A stretch of 64,000 bases of DNA from Paraburkholderia aromaticivorans (GCF_012689525.1 NZ_CP051514.1:2294001-2358000), one strand, 5' to 3'. Positions 8,758-18,557 are shown, counted from the first letter of the stretch. Numbers and translations: made by a program. Notes: generated by a model from the sequence alone, not told the origin.

Positions 8758-9777
8758 TTAGCCGACGACGTTGCCGGTCGTGAAAGTGAAGCTGCGACTG
8801 AACGCCGTCCCGTTCACCGTGCCAGTCAGGCTTACAGAGTACTGCGTGTTCGGCGAGAGCGGCGACGTCGGATACGCGACTGCCTCATATGCGCCGATCT
8901 CCTTGTTTGGGTCCGTTGACGAGTTTAGAACCTGAAGTGTCACACTGCCAGCAGGCCCCGTCATGGATGCGGTTTGCAGTACGATCGCATCGCCTGAGTT
9001 CCCCATCACGACCACGGGCGTACCCCAACCAGTGTTCGAGACGTTTGGCGGCGTCGGAGTTTCACCGGCACCGCTATAGGCAATGCCGGTTGTGCCTTGG
9101 CACGGGAAAGTGAGTGGTGTGCTACTCATCGTCTGTGTAGCGGTGTTCAAGAGGCTCATGCTGCCCCAGGCATCCGGATAGCCGTTGTATTGAGTTTCGT
9201 ACTCGCCGATGCCGACGATTCCGGACGGATAGAAAACCGCGCCGCTGTGGTACACGCCTGCGAGCCAGGTCGTAATCATGTTACTGCCGTATTGCGACTC
9301 GGCTAACGTCGAGTTGGTGTAGTAGGCAGCGCTAACACCCGTACCGTTCACCGTGGATGGAAGACCTGCCGCGACGGCCCGAGCGATATAACTTGTGCCA
9401 GTGAAGCCTGCATTGCCACTTGCCTCAGAATCGGACACCGCGTTGTTTAAGCCCATGTACTTAGCGTGCGCCTGAGCAGCCTGATCGAGTTCAGTGTTCT
9501 CCTGAAGGGCCGGAAAACCACATTCCTGACGGTACTGGTTGAGCAGGGTGAACGCAGCGAGTTGAGCACTGTTTGCCGCATACTGCGGCGTCGTCAACGT
9601 GCCGGTGACGGCCGCCGGAGTGGTTGTCGACGTGCTGCCAGTCGAACCCGACGAAGACGTGCCGGACGAACTCGGCGAGCCGCTACCACCTCCGCCTCCG
9701 CAAGCCGCCAACGTAAGCGATGCTGCAATTGCGATTGCCGTCAGGCCAACTACCGAAAACCCGTTCTTGTTCTTCAT
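8758..9777 (-). CDS. CAP/SCP-domain lipoprotein
   Basis: 339 residues from ATG 9777. The N-terminus is a lipoprotein signal with lipobox LAAC followed by a Gly/Ser linker, so the protein should be lipid-anchored on the outside of a membrane. Residues about 70-220 form a CAP (SCP/PR-1) domain: an NxxR/Q-type N-terminal helix (LLNQYRQECGFPAL), the histidine in AQAHAKYM, and IVGIGEYETQYNGYPDAWG. The C-terminal ~100 residues resemble an Ig-like beta domain. Bacterial CAP proteins have varied and often unknown functions. An upstream in-frame ATG (9792) exists, but the signal peptide begins at 9777. Confidence 0.75.
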   Translation of the reverse strand: MKNKNGFSVVGLTAIAIAASLTLAACGGGGGSGSPSSSGTSSSGSTGSTSTTTPAAVTGTLTTPQYAANSAQLAAFTLLNQYRQECGFPALQENTELDQAAQAHAKYMGLNNAVSDSEASGNAGFTGTSYIARAVAAGLPSTVNGTGVSAAYYTNSTLAESQYGSNMITTWLAGVYHSGAVFYPSGIVGIGEYETQYNGYPDAWGSMSLLNTATQTMSSTPLTFPCQGTTGIAYSGAGETPTPPNVSNTGWGTPVVVMGNSGDAIVLQTASMTGPAGSVTLQVLNSSTDPNKEIGAYEAVAYPTSPLSPNTQYSVSLTGTVNGTAFSRSFTFTTGNVVG

Positions 9778-10073
9778 GGTTGAAGGTTCCATTCTAGTGA
9801 GTGGGTCCGCGCCCTTGCGCACCCTTGATTTAATCTTACCGGCCCGTCGCCGAAGTCAAGTCCGCTGACCTCGCCCATTTAATTCGCGGTCCTGAAGGCG
9901 GAATGCCGAGTAGATGCCTTGCCATTCGTCGCCCCAATGTTGGTGACGGTGTTAAACGAAAGTGGCCGCTCGGATACGCCACGGTCGCATGATTCGCTTC
10001 CCGTCGTTGAAATAATCCGGCTGGTCCGACTTGCAGTGCCTTTGCCCGGAAACCGCAGTGGGCAATACCGCAT

Positions 10074-10436
10074 CTATTTGTCCTGCTTCGTCTGCTCTAT
10101 CTTCGTGCGGATTTTGCGCAGCCCGATCAGGATGCCGATGACAACCACGCCCGAGGCCGCAGGGTTGATGTGACTCGCTGCCTTCAGTACCAGTGAAACT
10201 GCATAGATGGCGAAGAGTCCGACTGCGGCTTTGCCGAGCAGCCTCGAAATTGGAACGTGCGGAGGCCGAGTGCCGGCCTGCCCGAACTGGTCGTTCACCT
10301 TCTCGAGGTCGAAGTTGCTTTTGCGTACCGCGAGTTCGCGCTGATAGTACTGCTCGTATGCGCGAAAACGACCGTCGCCCTGCCCGCCGAGCCAGGCAGC
10401 GAAACTATCGGGTACGAGGTAGGCCAGGTCTTCCAT
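10074..10436 (-). CDS. Small membrane protein of unknown function
   Basis: 120 residues. The N-terminal 75 residues are polar and partly helical (FRAYEQYYQRELAVRKSNFDLEKVND); the C-terminal part has two hydrophobic segments (GLFAIYAVSLVLKAA and AASGVVVIGILIGL) followed by a basic tail. It lies on the minus strand downstream of the zinc-protein gene and may belong to the same transcription unit. No family recognised. Confidence 0.6.
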   Translation of the reverse strand: MEDLAYLVPDSFAAWLGGQGDGRFRAYEQYYQRELAVRKSNFDLEKVNDQFGQAGTRPPHVPISRLLGKAAVGLFAIYAVSLVLKAASHINPAASGVVVIGILIGLRKIRTKIEQTKQDK

Positions 10437-10475
10437 ATCGTTGTCACCTGCGCGAAGTGATGGTCGGGTCGCGGG

Positions 10476-10640
10476 CTAGTTGGGTAGGCCGGTAGGCACC
10501 CAACGGGCGAAGGCCAGGACATCGGTGATCGGTGCGCCGTCGGCCTCACTGAAGAAGTGACCCTCCTCGTCGCGATATGCAAAACACAGCGTCTTGTCTG
10601 CCCGGTAAACCCAAAGATTCAGTTCCAATCCGTTCTCCAT
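10476..10640 (-). CDS. Small hypothetical protein
   Basis: 54 residues from ATG 10640 (MENGLELNLWVYRADKTL). A longer in-frame reading exists but would overlap the upstream gene by more than 100 bases, so the short form is preferred. It lies 16 bases after the FlhC-like gene and 39 bases before the next gene on the same strand. Beta-strand-like pattern; no known family. Confidence 0.5.
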   Translation of the reverse strand: MENGLELNLWVYRADKTLCFAYRDEEGHFFSEADGAPITDVLAFARWVPTGLPN

Positions 10641-10656
10641 GTGCAGTTGCGTCCAT

Positions 10657-11853
10657 TCAAGGTGATGTTGCCGAGGTGCCGCTGAACTTTCCGGGCTGGC
10701 GGTGCGAACAGAACGGGCACCAATAGCGTTCCGCGAGTTCGATTTTCTCGGCCGAGTTGGCAATGAGATATTGGGTGGTGCATCGCTTGCACGCCCCGAT
10801 GTTCACGCTCGAATCGAAGGCCATCGTGAGCAACATGTTGAAAGCGCGGTCGACGGTAAGATGTTGCTCGTTCTCGAAGTTGCTGAACATCTTCTCGTAG
10901 AGATTCAGCGAAGCAAGGAACGGCAGGTATGCACGTGAAGAATCGCTATTGGCGTTGCGATAGAGATACGTAAAGAATGTTGCATGCAGTCGATGTTTTG
11001 AATTCGAGTGGATCCACGTAACCGACCTCGGGGTACTGCCACATGTCGAGGGGCGGCCATGGATACTTTTGAACCGATTGCGTACTTCGCCGGCTGCGCG
11101 GCGCATGATCTTTGAGACCGAAGCCGCGCGGAAACCGTATGCGAGCAGAGCGTCCATGTAGTCTTCGAGCAAGGCCTTCTTCAATCCGTAGGCGTCCCAG
11201 TTGGCCTGGCGCGGAAGATTGCTGATCTTGTTCTCGGGCGGCGACGTCTGCATGATGTAGTGAGAGGTTTTCGCGCGCGTCAAGGCCTTGGACGAGTGGT
11301 CGAACCAGAAACGCGAGATATCCATGCGCCACTTGAAGAGCGGTACCGGACCGATGTTGTAAAGCAGGGCGATTTCATTCGAGGCGCTCAGGTTGCCAAG
11401 GAAGGTCATGACCTCCCGGCTCATGCCAAAGATAGCTGGCGCGAGGACATAGTTCGCCGCAAACTCACGAATCAGGTGGATGTACAACTGGTTCGCGTGC
11501 CGGATCTGGTAAAGCTGCACAGTGGCAACCTGTTTCGGCGCCAGTTCCTTGACCCGCATGACCGAGTCGGACGCCCAGTTCGCCACGAGCGCTTCCCAGC
11601 TTTGAAGGTCGTTGAAAACAGGCGCAAAAAGGTTGAACGGGGTCGTGACGAGCAGCGACAGCTGGCGGGTGCCCTCGAGGAGCGCCTGCGTACGGCCGCT
11701 GTTCAGGCAAGTGAGTGTTTCGTACTCGGGATGCAGGTGCAGGACTGTATCGAGCACCTTGATCGTCTCGATGTTGAAAACCTCAAGATTGCGCTCACTG
11801 CTCGGTTCAATGAACGCATATCTGACGCGCTTGAAATCGGTATCGGGTTGCAT
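10657..11853 (-). CDS. FlhC-like C-terminal zinc-finger protein
   Basis: 398 residues. The last ~90 residues carry CKRC, then about 20 residues, then CPFC, preceded by a helical segment (LNLYEKMFSNFENEQHLTVDRAFNML). This layout resembles the C-terminal zinc site of the flagellar regulator FlhC. The N-terminal 280 residues do not resemble FlhC, and there is no FlhD partner nearby. It might be a plasmid transcriptional regulator or an unrelated zinc protein. It starts 30 bases after the coiled-coil gene ends, so the two are likely co-transcribed. Confidence 0.5.
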   Translation of the reverse strand: MQPDTDFKRVRYAFIEPSSERNLEVFNIETIKVLDTVLHLHPEYETLTCLNSGRTQALLEGTRQLSLLVTTPFNLFAPVFNDLQSWEALVANWASDSVMRVKELAPKQVATVQLYQIRHANQLYIHLIREFAANYVLAPAIFGMSREVMTFLGNLSASNEIALLYNIGPVPLFKWRMDISRFWFDHSSKALTRAKTSHYIMQTSPPENKISNLPRQANWDAYGLKKALLEDYMDALLAYGFRAASVSKIMRRAAGEVRNRFKSIHGRPSTCGSTPRSVTWIHSNSKHRLHATFFTYLYRNANSDSSRAYLPFLASLNLYEKMFSNFENEQHLTVDRAFNMLLTMAFDSSVNIGACKRCTTQYLIANSAEKIELAERYWCPFCSHRQPGKFSGTSATSP

Positions 11854-11883
11854 GGTGTGGTCCCTTCGCTTGTTCTTTTATGG

Positions 11884-13164
11884 TTACGCGCCGCGGCCAA
11901 TAGCCGCCTGAACTTCGAGGTGCAGGTTCTGGATCTTGCTGTCGATTTCCAGGAGGAGCACGCGGAAGGCTTCAGGACCACCGGTCGCTGCGACCTTGAG
12001 GCGAGCCGTGACGTAGGCGGTATGAAACAGGCTGAAGGTGTCGATGAGAGCTGTCATCGCGTCCGTTGTGGCGAGCAGCTTGCTGTTGTCCCTAAGCGTT
12101 TCCTCTGTGCTGGCGAGCTGCTGCTGTTTCTCAGTGGCAGCGGTCTCGAGCGCTTGCACTTCGGCTTGCTTCCTGAGTAGCGCCTCCTCAGCTTTCTGGA
12201 TCGCATCGATCCTGGATGCGTATTCGGGAGGGAGGACCTCCACCTCCTTGATTTCGACGTGGCCGTTGGGCGTGTTCCTGGCTGCGTCGAGTTGGGTTTG
12301 GAGCTCGCTGACGCCAGCCTCCAGTTCAACAACCCGATCTTGAGAGGTTTGAGCTTCAGAGCGGGAGGCAACGAGCCGCGAAGACACTTCGGCGCGCGCA
12401 TCCTCTATTGATTGAATCTTCTTCTGGGCGTCCTCAAGCTGCTTCTCCAGTCCGGTGTTGCTGGTTTGCAGGCGTACCGCTTCGCTCTCTTTCAGGAACA
12501 GGTCACCCTGCGCTTGGTTGAGCGCCTGGCCAATTTGCTCGAAGGCTTCTTCCGCTTGCTTAAGCTTCACCGCGTACTCGCGCGTGAGAAGCTTGAACTC
12601 CGCCTGCGACAGTTTCGCGTCCCGCTTTTCGTCGATCAGCAGTACGATGCCGTCCTCGGTCTTGACCTGCTCTGCAAGCAGCAGCATTTCAGAATAGCTA
12701 AGAAGGCGCTGCGCTTCGGCGTTGCCAGCAAAACGCTGGTAGATCAGGATGTGATTACGTGCCACGGGCCGGCTGTAGCCGTGCACTATGCGGATATATT
12801 CATACGTCAGTTGCAGGGCCAACTTTTTCCGCTCCGCGGAGTCGTCGGCGTCTGCCAGCACATCCTTCTGGATTGCGTGAAGGATTGACTGAAAGTGACC
12901 GCCAATGGCGATGCGCGCGCGGGTGATCGTTTCTTCATGAATTGCCACGTTCCCGGAGAGGGTCAGAAGGGACGCGACTGTGTCCTCGCTACAGAGCGCG
13001 GCCAGGATTTCCCGTGCGGCTATGCGGCGTTCGTGCAGCGGGAGGGTCGGGCTGACGATATGGCCCAGACTCGACTCGTGTTCGATGATGCCGTCGATAT
13101 CCCCGTCTGTTAGGGTGGGGTCAAAGAGGGCGGTTCCAGGTTTCTTCTTGATGTTTGCTGGCAT
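11884..13164 (-). CDS. Long coiled-coil protein of unknown function
   Basis: 426 residues. An N-terminal globular helical domain (about 1-170) is followed by about 180 residues of heptad-like coiled coil (residues about 180-350, rich in Glu, Gln, Ala and Lys) and a helical C-terminus. No signal peptide or membrane segment. Plasmids often encode such proteins (for example KfrA-like), but the N-terminus here has no clear helix-turn-helix. Flanked by a NERD protein gene and the FlhC-like gene in the same direction. Confidence 0.65.
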   Translation of the reverse strand: MPANIKKKPGTALFDPTLTDGDIDGIIEHESSLGHIVSPTLPLHERRIAAREILAALCSEDTVASLLTLSGNVAIHEETITRARIAIGGHFQSILHAIQKDVLADADDSAERKKLALQLTYEYIRIVHGYSRPVARNHILIYQRFAGNAEAQRLLSYSEMLLLAEQVKTEDGIVLLIDEKRDAKLSQAEFKLLTREYAVKLKQAEEAFEQIGQALNQAQGDLFLKESEAVRLQTSNTGLEKQLEDAQKKIQSIEDARAEVSSRLVASRSEAQTSQDRVVELEAGVSELQTQLDAARNTPNGHVEIKEVEVLPPEYASRIDAIQKAEEALLRKQAEVQALETAATEKQQQLASTEETLRDNSKLLATTDAMTALIDTFSLFHTAYVTARLKVAATGGPEAFRVLLLEIDSKIQNLHLEVQAAIGRGA

Positions 13165-13391
13165 GGCGTCGGTTCCGGTTTTCTTTTCCAGGTTGACTGA
13201 TCAAACGATGAGACATGGGGTTGACCTCGGAAAAAGAAGGCCAGTGGTTTTTTGGTATTTTCCGTCGCGCTGCCCCGACGCGACCATCGGAATGACGCAG
13301 GAAAACATACGTCTTACGAAGGGTGTAGCAAAAAACCAGGGAATTTCTTATCTGTTTCGGGGTGTTGGCGCGCCACAGCGTCCATGCGTAT

Positions 13392-14075
13392 TCAGGCCAT
13401 CGCTGCGACGCGGTGCTTTTGGTTTCTGACGGCGTCAGCGGAGGTATCGGCGTGTTCGAGGATCGTCCGGAGAACTTCTGCCGTGTCGATCGGAGGCATA
13501 CGAGTGGCACGGTAGCCGTCGCGTCGGGCGCGCAACCAGTACCCAAGCTCATCGAGACACAAGAGATCGCTCGTGATCCGCATATCCAGCCGGACATCCG
13601 GATGAGAGAAAATACCTACGCCTCGGATCGCTTTTGCATGCAACGGAAGAATCGACTTCAGAAAAGCGACTTTCGAACTGTTCTGCACCGCGGGGTTCTT
13701 CCTCGCCTTTGACGTCCCGTCGCGGGAGACCCGGAGCAGCATACCGTCGTCAGCCGGGAGAATCTTGCCCGACCGATGCTTGGTCTCGAGTACAAGGATC
13801 CCAAACGGTGTCACGGCCAGATGATCGACTTCCGCAGTGGGGAAGGCCGCGCCGGGCGCGTGATTCAGGATGAGCGAATTGCGCAGGCAGAAAGGGCCCT
13901 CGGAGATGGCCTGCAGCAGCCCCTGGAGGCAGTCGGAAACGGCGGCTTCACCCGCTTCGCCGGCGGCTTGCGTCCGCGCCTGCAAGGCCTTCTTTCGCGA
14001 AGACGGTTTCAGATTTTGGTAACCCCTGAGCCCAAGCCAAACGAGCAGCGCGAGGCCTATTAGCCTGAGAAGCAT
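13392..14075 (-). CDS. NERD (nuclease-related) domain protein with N-terminal membrane anchor
   Basis: 227 residues. A membrane segment (LLRLIGLALLVWLGLRGY) precedes a NERD domain at about residues 40-160. The core reads AEVDHLAVTPFGILVLETKH, holding the acidic D/E and E-x-K residues of the restriction-endonuclease-like fold. NERD proteins are predicted nucleases often linked to mobile DNA and defence, with few characterised members. It appears to be the first gene of the minus-strand unit running to about 10.07 kb, preceded by an AT-rich region that may hold its promoter. Confidence 0.75.
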   Translation of the reverse strand: MLLRLIGLALLVWLGLRGYQNLKPSSRKKALQARTQAAGEAGEAAVSDCLQGLLQAISEGPFCLRNSLILNHAPGAAFPTAEVDHLAVTPFGILVLETKHRSGKILPADDGMLLRVSRDGTSKARKNPAVQNSSKVAFLKSILPLHAKAIRGVGIFSHPDVRLDMRITSDLLCLDELGYWLRARRDGYRATRMPPIDTAEVLRTILEHADTSADAVRNQKHRVAAMA

Positions 14076-14768
14076 TTTCTTTCTCTCTTAATTTGTTTTT
14101 GACACCCTCAGATTAACAACTTGGCGCCGAGTCAAACCCCAGCGCGATCGGACGTGCGTAATGCTGATAGACCCTGCCAACATTGTCACGAACGCCCGAA
14201 AGGCATCGGGTCGTGAGCTTCACTAAGGCGCAATGTCGGATCGGTAATTGCTCTAGACGCTATCATAACTGCACTAACCGGCAAATAGTTTCATAACGAT
14301 TTTGTTTATTATGTTTTGCCGAGGCATTGCAATTTCATTAAAGATTTCTGTTATTTAATTGTAATAAGACGCCTGCTATATGCGTATTGGATTTACGCAT
14401 TCAATTGAACCGGTCGTTGTTGGAGTCGGCCGTTTCGATGGCCCCGAGGAACGTGCGAAAGGGGCTCCGATTTCATCACCATTCGGGACCTTGACGCCTG
14501 AACTGGCGCGCTATTCTTGCAGCACCACCCGCGTGACAACACGCATCGACGCTGCGCAAGGCCCACGCTTTGCCTGTCCAGTTTCTTCTACGCTGTATTA
14601 CCCGGCCTCCTCCCACGCGAGAAGTCCCCGAGTCGTGCTCTTCGCTGAGTTTCATGCGCGTCATGGGGCTGAGCCAAGCAGCACAGGCGGCGATTCCCTT
14701 GCTCGTCCGAGCATCGAATATCCAGGGCGTGAGTCCTGACAACCCTTGTCTACCTTCGGGAGATTTCA
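14076..14768. other. Intergenic region, divergent promoter area
   Basis: 693 bases between divergent genes. Bases 14250-14375 are clearly AT-rich against the local background and include TTGCAA (about 14328) with TTATTT about 18 bases downstream, a weak sigma70-like match reading rightward. One open frame (14380-14739) shows no protein-like composition, so I do not call it. No repeats seen. Confidence 0.4.
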
Positions 14769-15152
14769 ATGTCATCCGCAAAAGCAGTGCGTAACCCAAT
14801 TGTGCTCGGGTACCACGCAGTTGTCCGTACGATAGTTTGGCTGCTGTTGGTGGATTTCAGCCTGATGGCAGTGAGCAAGACGCCCGTGCTTCAAACACTA
14901 GTGTTTCTGGGCTGGGTTTTGTTCTTTTATTTCCGCGTCCTGAGTCCTTTCATCCGCTTCATGCTACCGCCGAAACCCCAACAGAAGCAGGGACAAGGCA
15001 CTGCGAAGAAGTCGGAGATCGACACGGCTGCGCCCAAAGCACAGCAGGCAGCACAAGCCGCTGTGCCGGAAGCACAACCACAGGCAGCGCCATCGCCTAA
15101 GCGCAAATACGCGAAGACGGCGGTAGTTACCCCTTCGAGCATGAAGTCCTGA
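14769..15152 (+). CDS. Small membrane protein with Ala/Gln/Pro-rich cytoplasmic tail
   Basis: 127 residues. Two hydrophobic segments (about residues 17-35 and 42-63) with a short loop, then a low-complexity tail rich in Ala, Gln, Pro and Lys. First gene of a plus-strand run leading to ssb and primase. No recognised family. Confidence 0.55.
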   Translation: MSSAKAVRNPIVLGYHAVVRTIVWLLLVDFSLMAVSKTPVLQTLVFLGWVLFFYFRVLSPFIRFMLPPKPQQKQGQGTAKKSEIDTAAPKAQQAAQAAVPEAQPQAAPSPKRKYAKTAVVTPSSMKS

Positions 15153-15256
15153 AACAGGCTTCGTCTATCGCCGCCCCGTTGGGGCGTCCTCATTACCCTG
15201 CCGGGAGCCCTTTCCCGACAAGGCAGTGGTTTCCTGGCGCACCCTGGAGTATTGCC

Positions 15257-15691
15257 ATGGAAGCCGCAACCGCAAGTGCCTGGCAACTCGACTTTTTTGG
15301 CGAGGCCACCGCCGTAAGCATGACGCCGGTCGTCAAGCCGGACCCGCTCCCAGATCCGTATCTGTGGAGCGAAAGCATCCGGGAGCAAATGGTCGACGCG
15401 CTCATCACACTCGCAATCGACTCCCGCAAGGGAGACTCGATGCCCGAGTCGCTGATGGATTGCGCTGATCTGCTCTCGCAACGCCTTCGCAACGTTGAAA
15501 TCGATCTCGCGGACTACAACGCAACGTTGGGATGGGTCATGGGTTACTGGGACGGTGCATTGCCCTATGTGTTCGTGTGCCGTGCGAACGGTGTCGATCC
15601 CGAGACGCTTCAGGATGTGATCCTGAGCACTCCCGCGCTCAAGGCCGATCTGGATCGTCTGACGGCCAAGTCGCGTGGCACGCTGATCTAG
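15257..15691 (+). CDS. Hypothetical plasmid protein
   Basis: 144 residues from ATG 15257, chosen because GGAG sits 7 bases upstream; an earlier alternative start lacks an RBS. The protein is acidic and soluble, with helical segments (SIREQMVDALITLAIDSRKG and SLMDCADLLSQRLRNVEIDL). It ends 8 bases before the next gene. Family unknown. Confidence 0.65.
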   Translation: MEAATASAWQLDFFGEATAVSMTPVVKPDPLPDPYLWSESIREQMVDALITLAIDSRKGDSMPESLMDCADLLSQRLRNVEIDLADYNATLGWVMGYWDGALPYVFVCRANGVDPETLQDVILSTPALKADLDRLTAKSRGTLI

Positions 15692-15699
15692 GAGGCGAC

Positions 15700-16515
15700 A
15701 TGCTCACCTTCTTTTCACGTGGCTTCGATGCCTTCTGCGGCTATGGCCAACAGACGTCCTCGTCGGCGTCGAGCCGGCCGATCCCGAAGCAGCCTCCCGC
15801 TGCGCCACCGGCTCAACCGTCCGAAGAGGACGGCGAGGCGGTGGGGCAGGGCGCCGCGAACGAGACGTTCGTAACGATCCGGGACATCACGCACCTGTTC
15901 GTACAGGAAGCGGATCACGTCGTTCACTTTGAGCAGGAATTCGACATGGTCGTCAGCGACACCCCTGTGGGGAAGAAACTCCTACCGGAGCTTTTTCCGC
16001 GGTGGCAGGAAAAGGGGGGCCACCACTGCTCGCTCAAGGAAGCCATCCTCAACGTCATCCGGGAGCAGGAACCTGCGACCGCACGGTCGAAGCCAGAGCC
16101 TGTAACGGCGAAGACGCAACGTGTGCCGGAAGCCGTGGCCGCTGTGAAGGCGCCTCGGTCTCCCGAACCCAGGCAACCATTGGGGGAGGACGGAAGTCGT
16201 CCGGACTATGCGGGTCTCATTACCGCGTGGGGCGAGGAGAAATTCGCCCGTCGTAACGCGCAGGAGGGGACGGATAAGTTCTACACCTCGTTCGCAATTC
16301 GTCTCGAGACCAGTTCTGGCGAGGAAAAGATCGTCCAGGGCGAAGGTCTCAAGGATGCAATCACTCAGTGCGGTTGTGCATTGGGCGATCAGGTTGGAAT
16401 CAGGCGTCTGCGCAAAGAGAAAGTGCAGGCATTCAATCGAGAGGGCGAAGCCCGGATGAAAGACGGCAAGCCCGTCCACTTCGACAAGTGGATCTGGTCG
16501 ATCAAACATATCTAA
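15700..16515 (+). CDS. Plasmid protein with C-terminal relaxase/primase-associated-type domain
   Basis: 271 residues from ATG 15700, with RBS AGGAGGCGAC. The N-terminal 160 residues are Ser/Pro/Ala-rich and probably mostly disordered. The last ~105 residues form a compact domain ([20 protein letters not shown], then [16 protein letters not shown]) that resembles the small domain found at the C-termini of conjugative relaxases and primases (the segment giving GDxVxLR), although no catalytic domain is present. It sits directly upstream of ssb, which fits a role in plasmid DNA processing. Tentative. Confidence 0.6.
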   Translation: MLTFFSRGFDAFCGYGQQTSSSASSRPIPKQPPAAPPAQPSEEDGEAVGQGAANETFVTIRDITHLFVQEADHVVHFEQEFDMVVSDTPVGKKLLPELFPRWQEKGGHHCSLKEAILNVIREQEPATARSKPEPVTAKTQRVPEAVAAVKAPRSPEPRQPLGEDGSRPDYAGLITAWGEEKFARRNAQEGTDKFYTSFAIRLETSSGEEKIVQGEGLKDAITQCGCALGDQVGIRRLRKEKVQAFNREGEARMKDGKPVHFDKWIWSIKHI

Positions 16516-16529
16516 GAGGAGTTCTTAAA

Positions 16530-17105
16530 TTGGCATCTGTCAACAAAGTCATTCTCGTCGGCAACCTCGGCGCCGACCCGGAAGTACGATATCTGCCCAG
16601 TGGTGACGCTGTGGCCAACATTCGACTCGCTACTACCGACCGCTTCAAGGACAAGGCGTCGGGCGAGATGAAAGAAGCAACCGAATGGCATCGCGTGTCG
16701 TTCTTCGGACGGCTTGCCGAAATCGTTTCGGAATATCTTAAGAAGGGCTCAACGGTTTATATCGAAGGTCGTATCCGTACGCGCAAGTGGCAGGCGCAGG
16801 ACGGCACAGACCGCTACTCCACGGAGATTGTCGCCGAACAGATGCAGATGCTCGGCGGCCGCAGCGGTGGCGATCGGCGTGAAAGCGGTGAGGACGATAA
16901 CCGGTTCGAACAGGGTGCCCGCCCGCCAAGCGGCGCAGCGCCCGTTGCTGGTCGAACTGGTGCTGGCAGGCCGGCGGCATCATGTTCGCAGCCCGCGCGG
17001 TCCGGTGCCGGCGGCGGTGCCCCGCGTGACGGTGGGTTCGATTCCCTTGACGACGACATACCGTTCCTCGGCTTTCATAGCCGCGCTGCGTGGTCGATCA
17101 TCTGA
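16530..17105 (+). CDS. ssb: Single-stranded DNA-binding protein
   Basis: 191 residues starting at TTG 16530 (RBS AGAGGA 9 bases upstream). The OB-fold is clear: [18 protein letters not shown], then [20 protein letters not shown] and [18 protein letters not shown] Gly/Arg/Pro/Ala-rich linker leads to the acidic tip DDDIPF. Unusually the tip is not the end: a further 12 residues ([12 protein letters not shown]) follow before the stop. In standard SSBs the free C-terminal DDDIPF docks repair and replication partners. SSB binds and protects single-stranded plasmid DNA during replication and transfer. Confidence 0.93.
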   Translation: MASVNKVILVGNLGADPEVRYLPSGDAVANIRLATTDRFKDKASGEMKEATEWHRVSFFGRLAEIVSEYLKKGSTVYIEGRIRTRKWQAQDGTDRYSTEIVAEQMQMLGGRSGGDRRESGEDDNRFEQGARPPSGAAPVAGRTGAGRPAASCSQPARSGAGGGAPRDGGFDSLDDDIPFLGFHSRAAWSII

Positions 17106-17394
17106 TGCGGCAAACCGACGTCTGGCGTTGCATGACGGTCGTCGGGACGACAGGTCTGGTCGTTTTTTTTCTGCCTCGCGGCGCACCTTCCGGTGCGTCG
17201 CGGCCCGCACCACGTCTTCTTCCTCCGCATAGCGCAGCCTGACCACAGCGACTGCGATCTTCCGATATCACCCGAGAACAACACCTGCCGACAAAGCTGC
17301 CTGCGCGCCAGTCGCGCGGACTGCTTTTTGGGCGAGCGTTTTCACGCCTGACTCAGGCATCGACCAACCCACAATCCCTATGAGGAGAGTGACA

Positions 17395-18495
17395 ATGAAT
17401 GTTAAGGACTTTCACCTGACGCCTGATCAGTGGGTCGCTCTTCTCACCGGCTACGGTGTGCCGGCGGCCATTCTGGATGGCAAAGGGCACCCGTGTCCCG
17501 AATGTGGTGGCACTGACCGCTTCACGTATGACAACAAGCGTGGCCGCGGCGATTGGGTTTGTCGTGGCTGTGCGAGCAACGGCAGGGCCGCCGCTGGGGA
17601 TGGTTTGCAACTGATCTGCAAGGTGACCGGAATGACCTTCGGTGAGCTTATGCGGGATCTCGATGCAAACTCTGGCAACGCACTCCCGGCACGTTCCGCG
17701 TCCGTGCCTGCCAATCCCGCACCCGGCCCCCGCAAGGAGATCGACCGCGACTGGATCGAGAATCGCCTGAACACGATGTGGCAGAGAGGCAAGCCCCTGG
17801 CCGCTGGTGACCTCGGGACGAACTACCTGGTCGCGCGGGTTCCAGGGCTGACCGTCTCGCCATCGAAGGCATTGCGGATTGGCAGGCTCGAATACTTTCA
17901 CGAGAAGAGATCTCTCGGGAAGTGGCCAGCCATCGTACAGCGCTTCATTCTTCCGGATGGACGTCTCGGGACGCTGCATCGAACGTACCTCGATCAGGTC
18001 AAGCCGCATAAGGCGTTGATTGTCTCGTCTGACGGCGAGATTCTCGATGCCAAGAAGAACGACCTGACGCTCAACAAACTGAACGGCGGCGCTGTACGCT
18101 TGATGGATCCGGTCAACGGAGAAATCGGCATAGCGGAAGGGCTGGAAACAGCCTATGCCGCTCACATGATTTACGGCGTCCCCGTGTGGAGCTGCCTGAA
18201 TTGCGGGCTGCTTGCCGAGTTCGTTGTGCCGGAGGGTCTTGGGATTCGAGCCATTCACATCTTTGCTGACTTTGATGAGATTGATCCGAAGACCAGGAAG
18301 TCGCCCGGTATGCAAGCTGCGCTAGTGCTGTCCAGACGTCTTCGCGCGGACGGGTTCACCGTCTTCGTCCATCGGCCGAAGAAGCGTGGAACTGACTTTG
18401 CCGACGAGTGGCTGGGCACGGAGTCTGTTGCGGCACCTCGAGCACAGATCGCTGCTAAATCCAGAGCCGCAGAGCCTATCGCACTGTCGGCCTGA
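17395..18495 (+). CDS. Plasmid/phage-type primase with zinc ribbon and Toprim domain
   Basis: 366 residues from ATG 17395, which has GAGGAG 8 bases upstream (ATG 17380 lacks an RBS). Residues about 30-65 form the P4-alpha-type zinc ribbon (CPECGG, DRFTYD, WVCRGC). The central domain binds primer substrate, and a Toprim core follows with EGLETA (the catalytic glutamate) at about 245 and FADFDE (DxD-like) near 288. Primases of this type start plasmid DNA synthesis; the helicase part found in phage P4 alpha is absent. Downstream of ssb in the same direction after a 290-base gap. Confidence 0.85.
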   Translation: MNVKDFHLTPDQWVALLTGYGVPAAILDGKGHPCPECGGTDRFTYDNKRGRGDWVCRGCASNGRAAAGDGLQLICKVTGMTFGELMRDLDANSGNALPARSASVPANPAPGPRKEIDRDWIENRLNTMWQRGKPLAAGDLGTNYLVARVPGLTVSPSKALRIGRLEYFHEKRSLGKWPAIVQRFILPDGRLGTLHRTYLDQVKPHKALIVSSDGEILDAKKNDLTLNKLNGGAVRLMDPVNGEIGIAEGLETAYAAHMIYGVPVWSCLNCGLLAEFVVPEGLGIRAIHIFADFDEIDPKTRKSPGMQAALVLSRRLRADGFTVFVHRPKKRGTDFADEWLGTESVAAPRAQIAAKSRAAEPIALSA

Positions 18496-18530
18496 TTCAT
18501 CTTTGCCGGGCAACCGGCAAAACATCCTTC

Positions 18531-18557
18531 CGCCCAATGGGAACTCCCCATTGGGCG
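18531..18557. repeat. Perfect inverted repeat before a small gene
   Basis: 11-bp arms CGCCCAATGGG / CCCATTGGGCG around AACTC. No T-run follows, and the right arm sequence CATTGGGCG recurs once just downstream (18563-18571). It sits between the primase gene and the 71-residue gene and may be a processing or attenuator hairpin or a protein-binding site. A second small inverted repeat (TTTGCCGG/CCGGCAAA) lies at 18502-18521. Confidence 0.5.

Noticed and set aside
14380..14739. 119-codon plus-strand frame
   Set aside because: No ribosome-binding site, no domain-like composition, overlapping antisense frame equally good.
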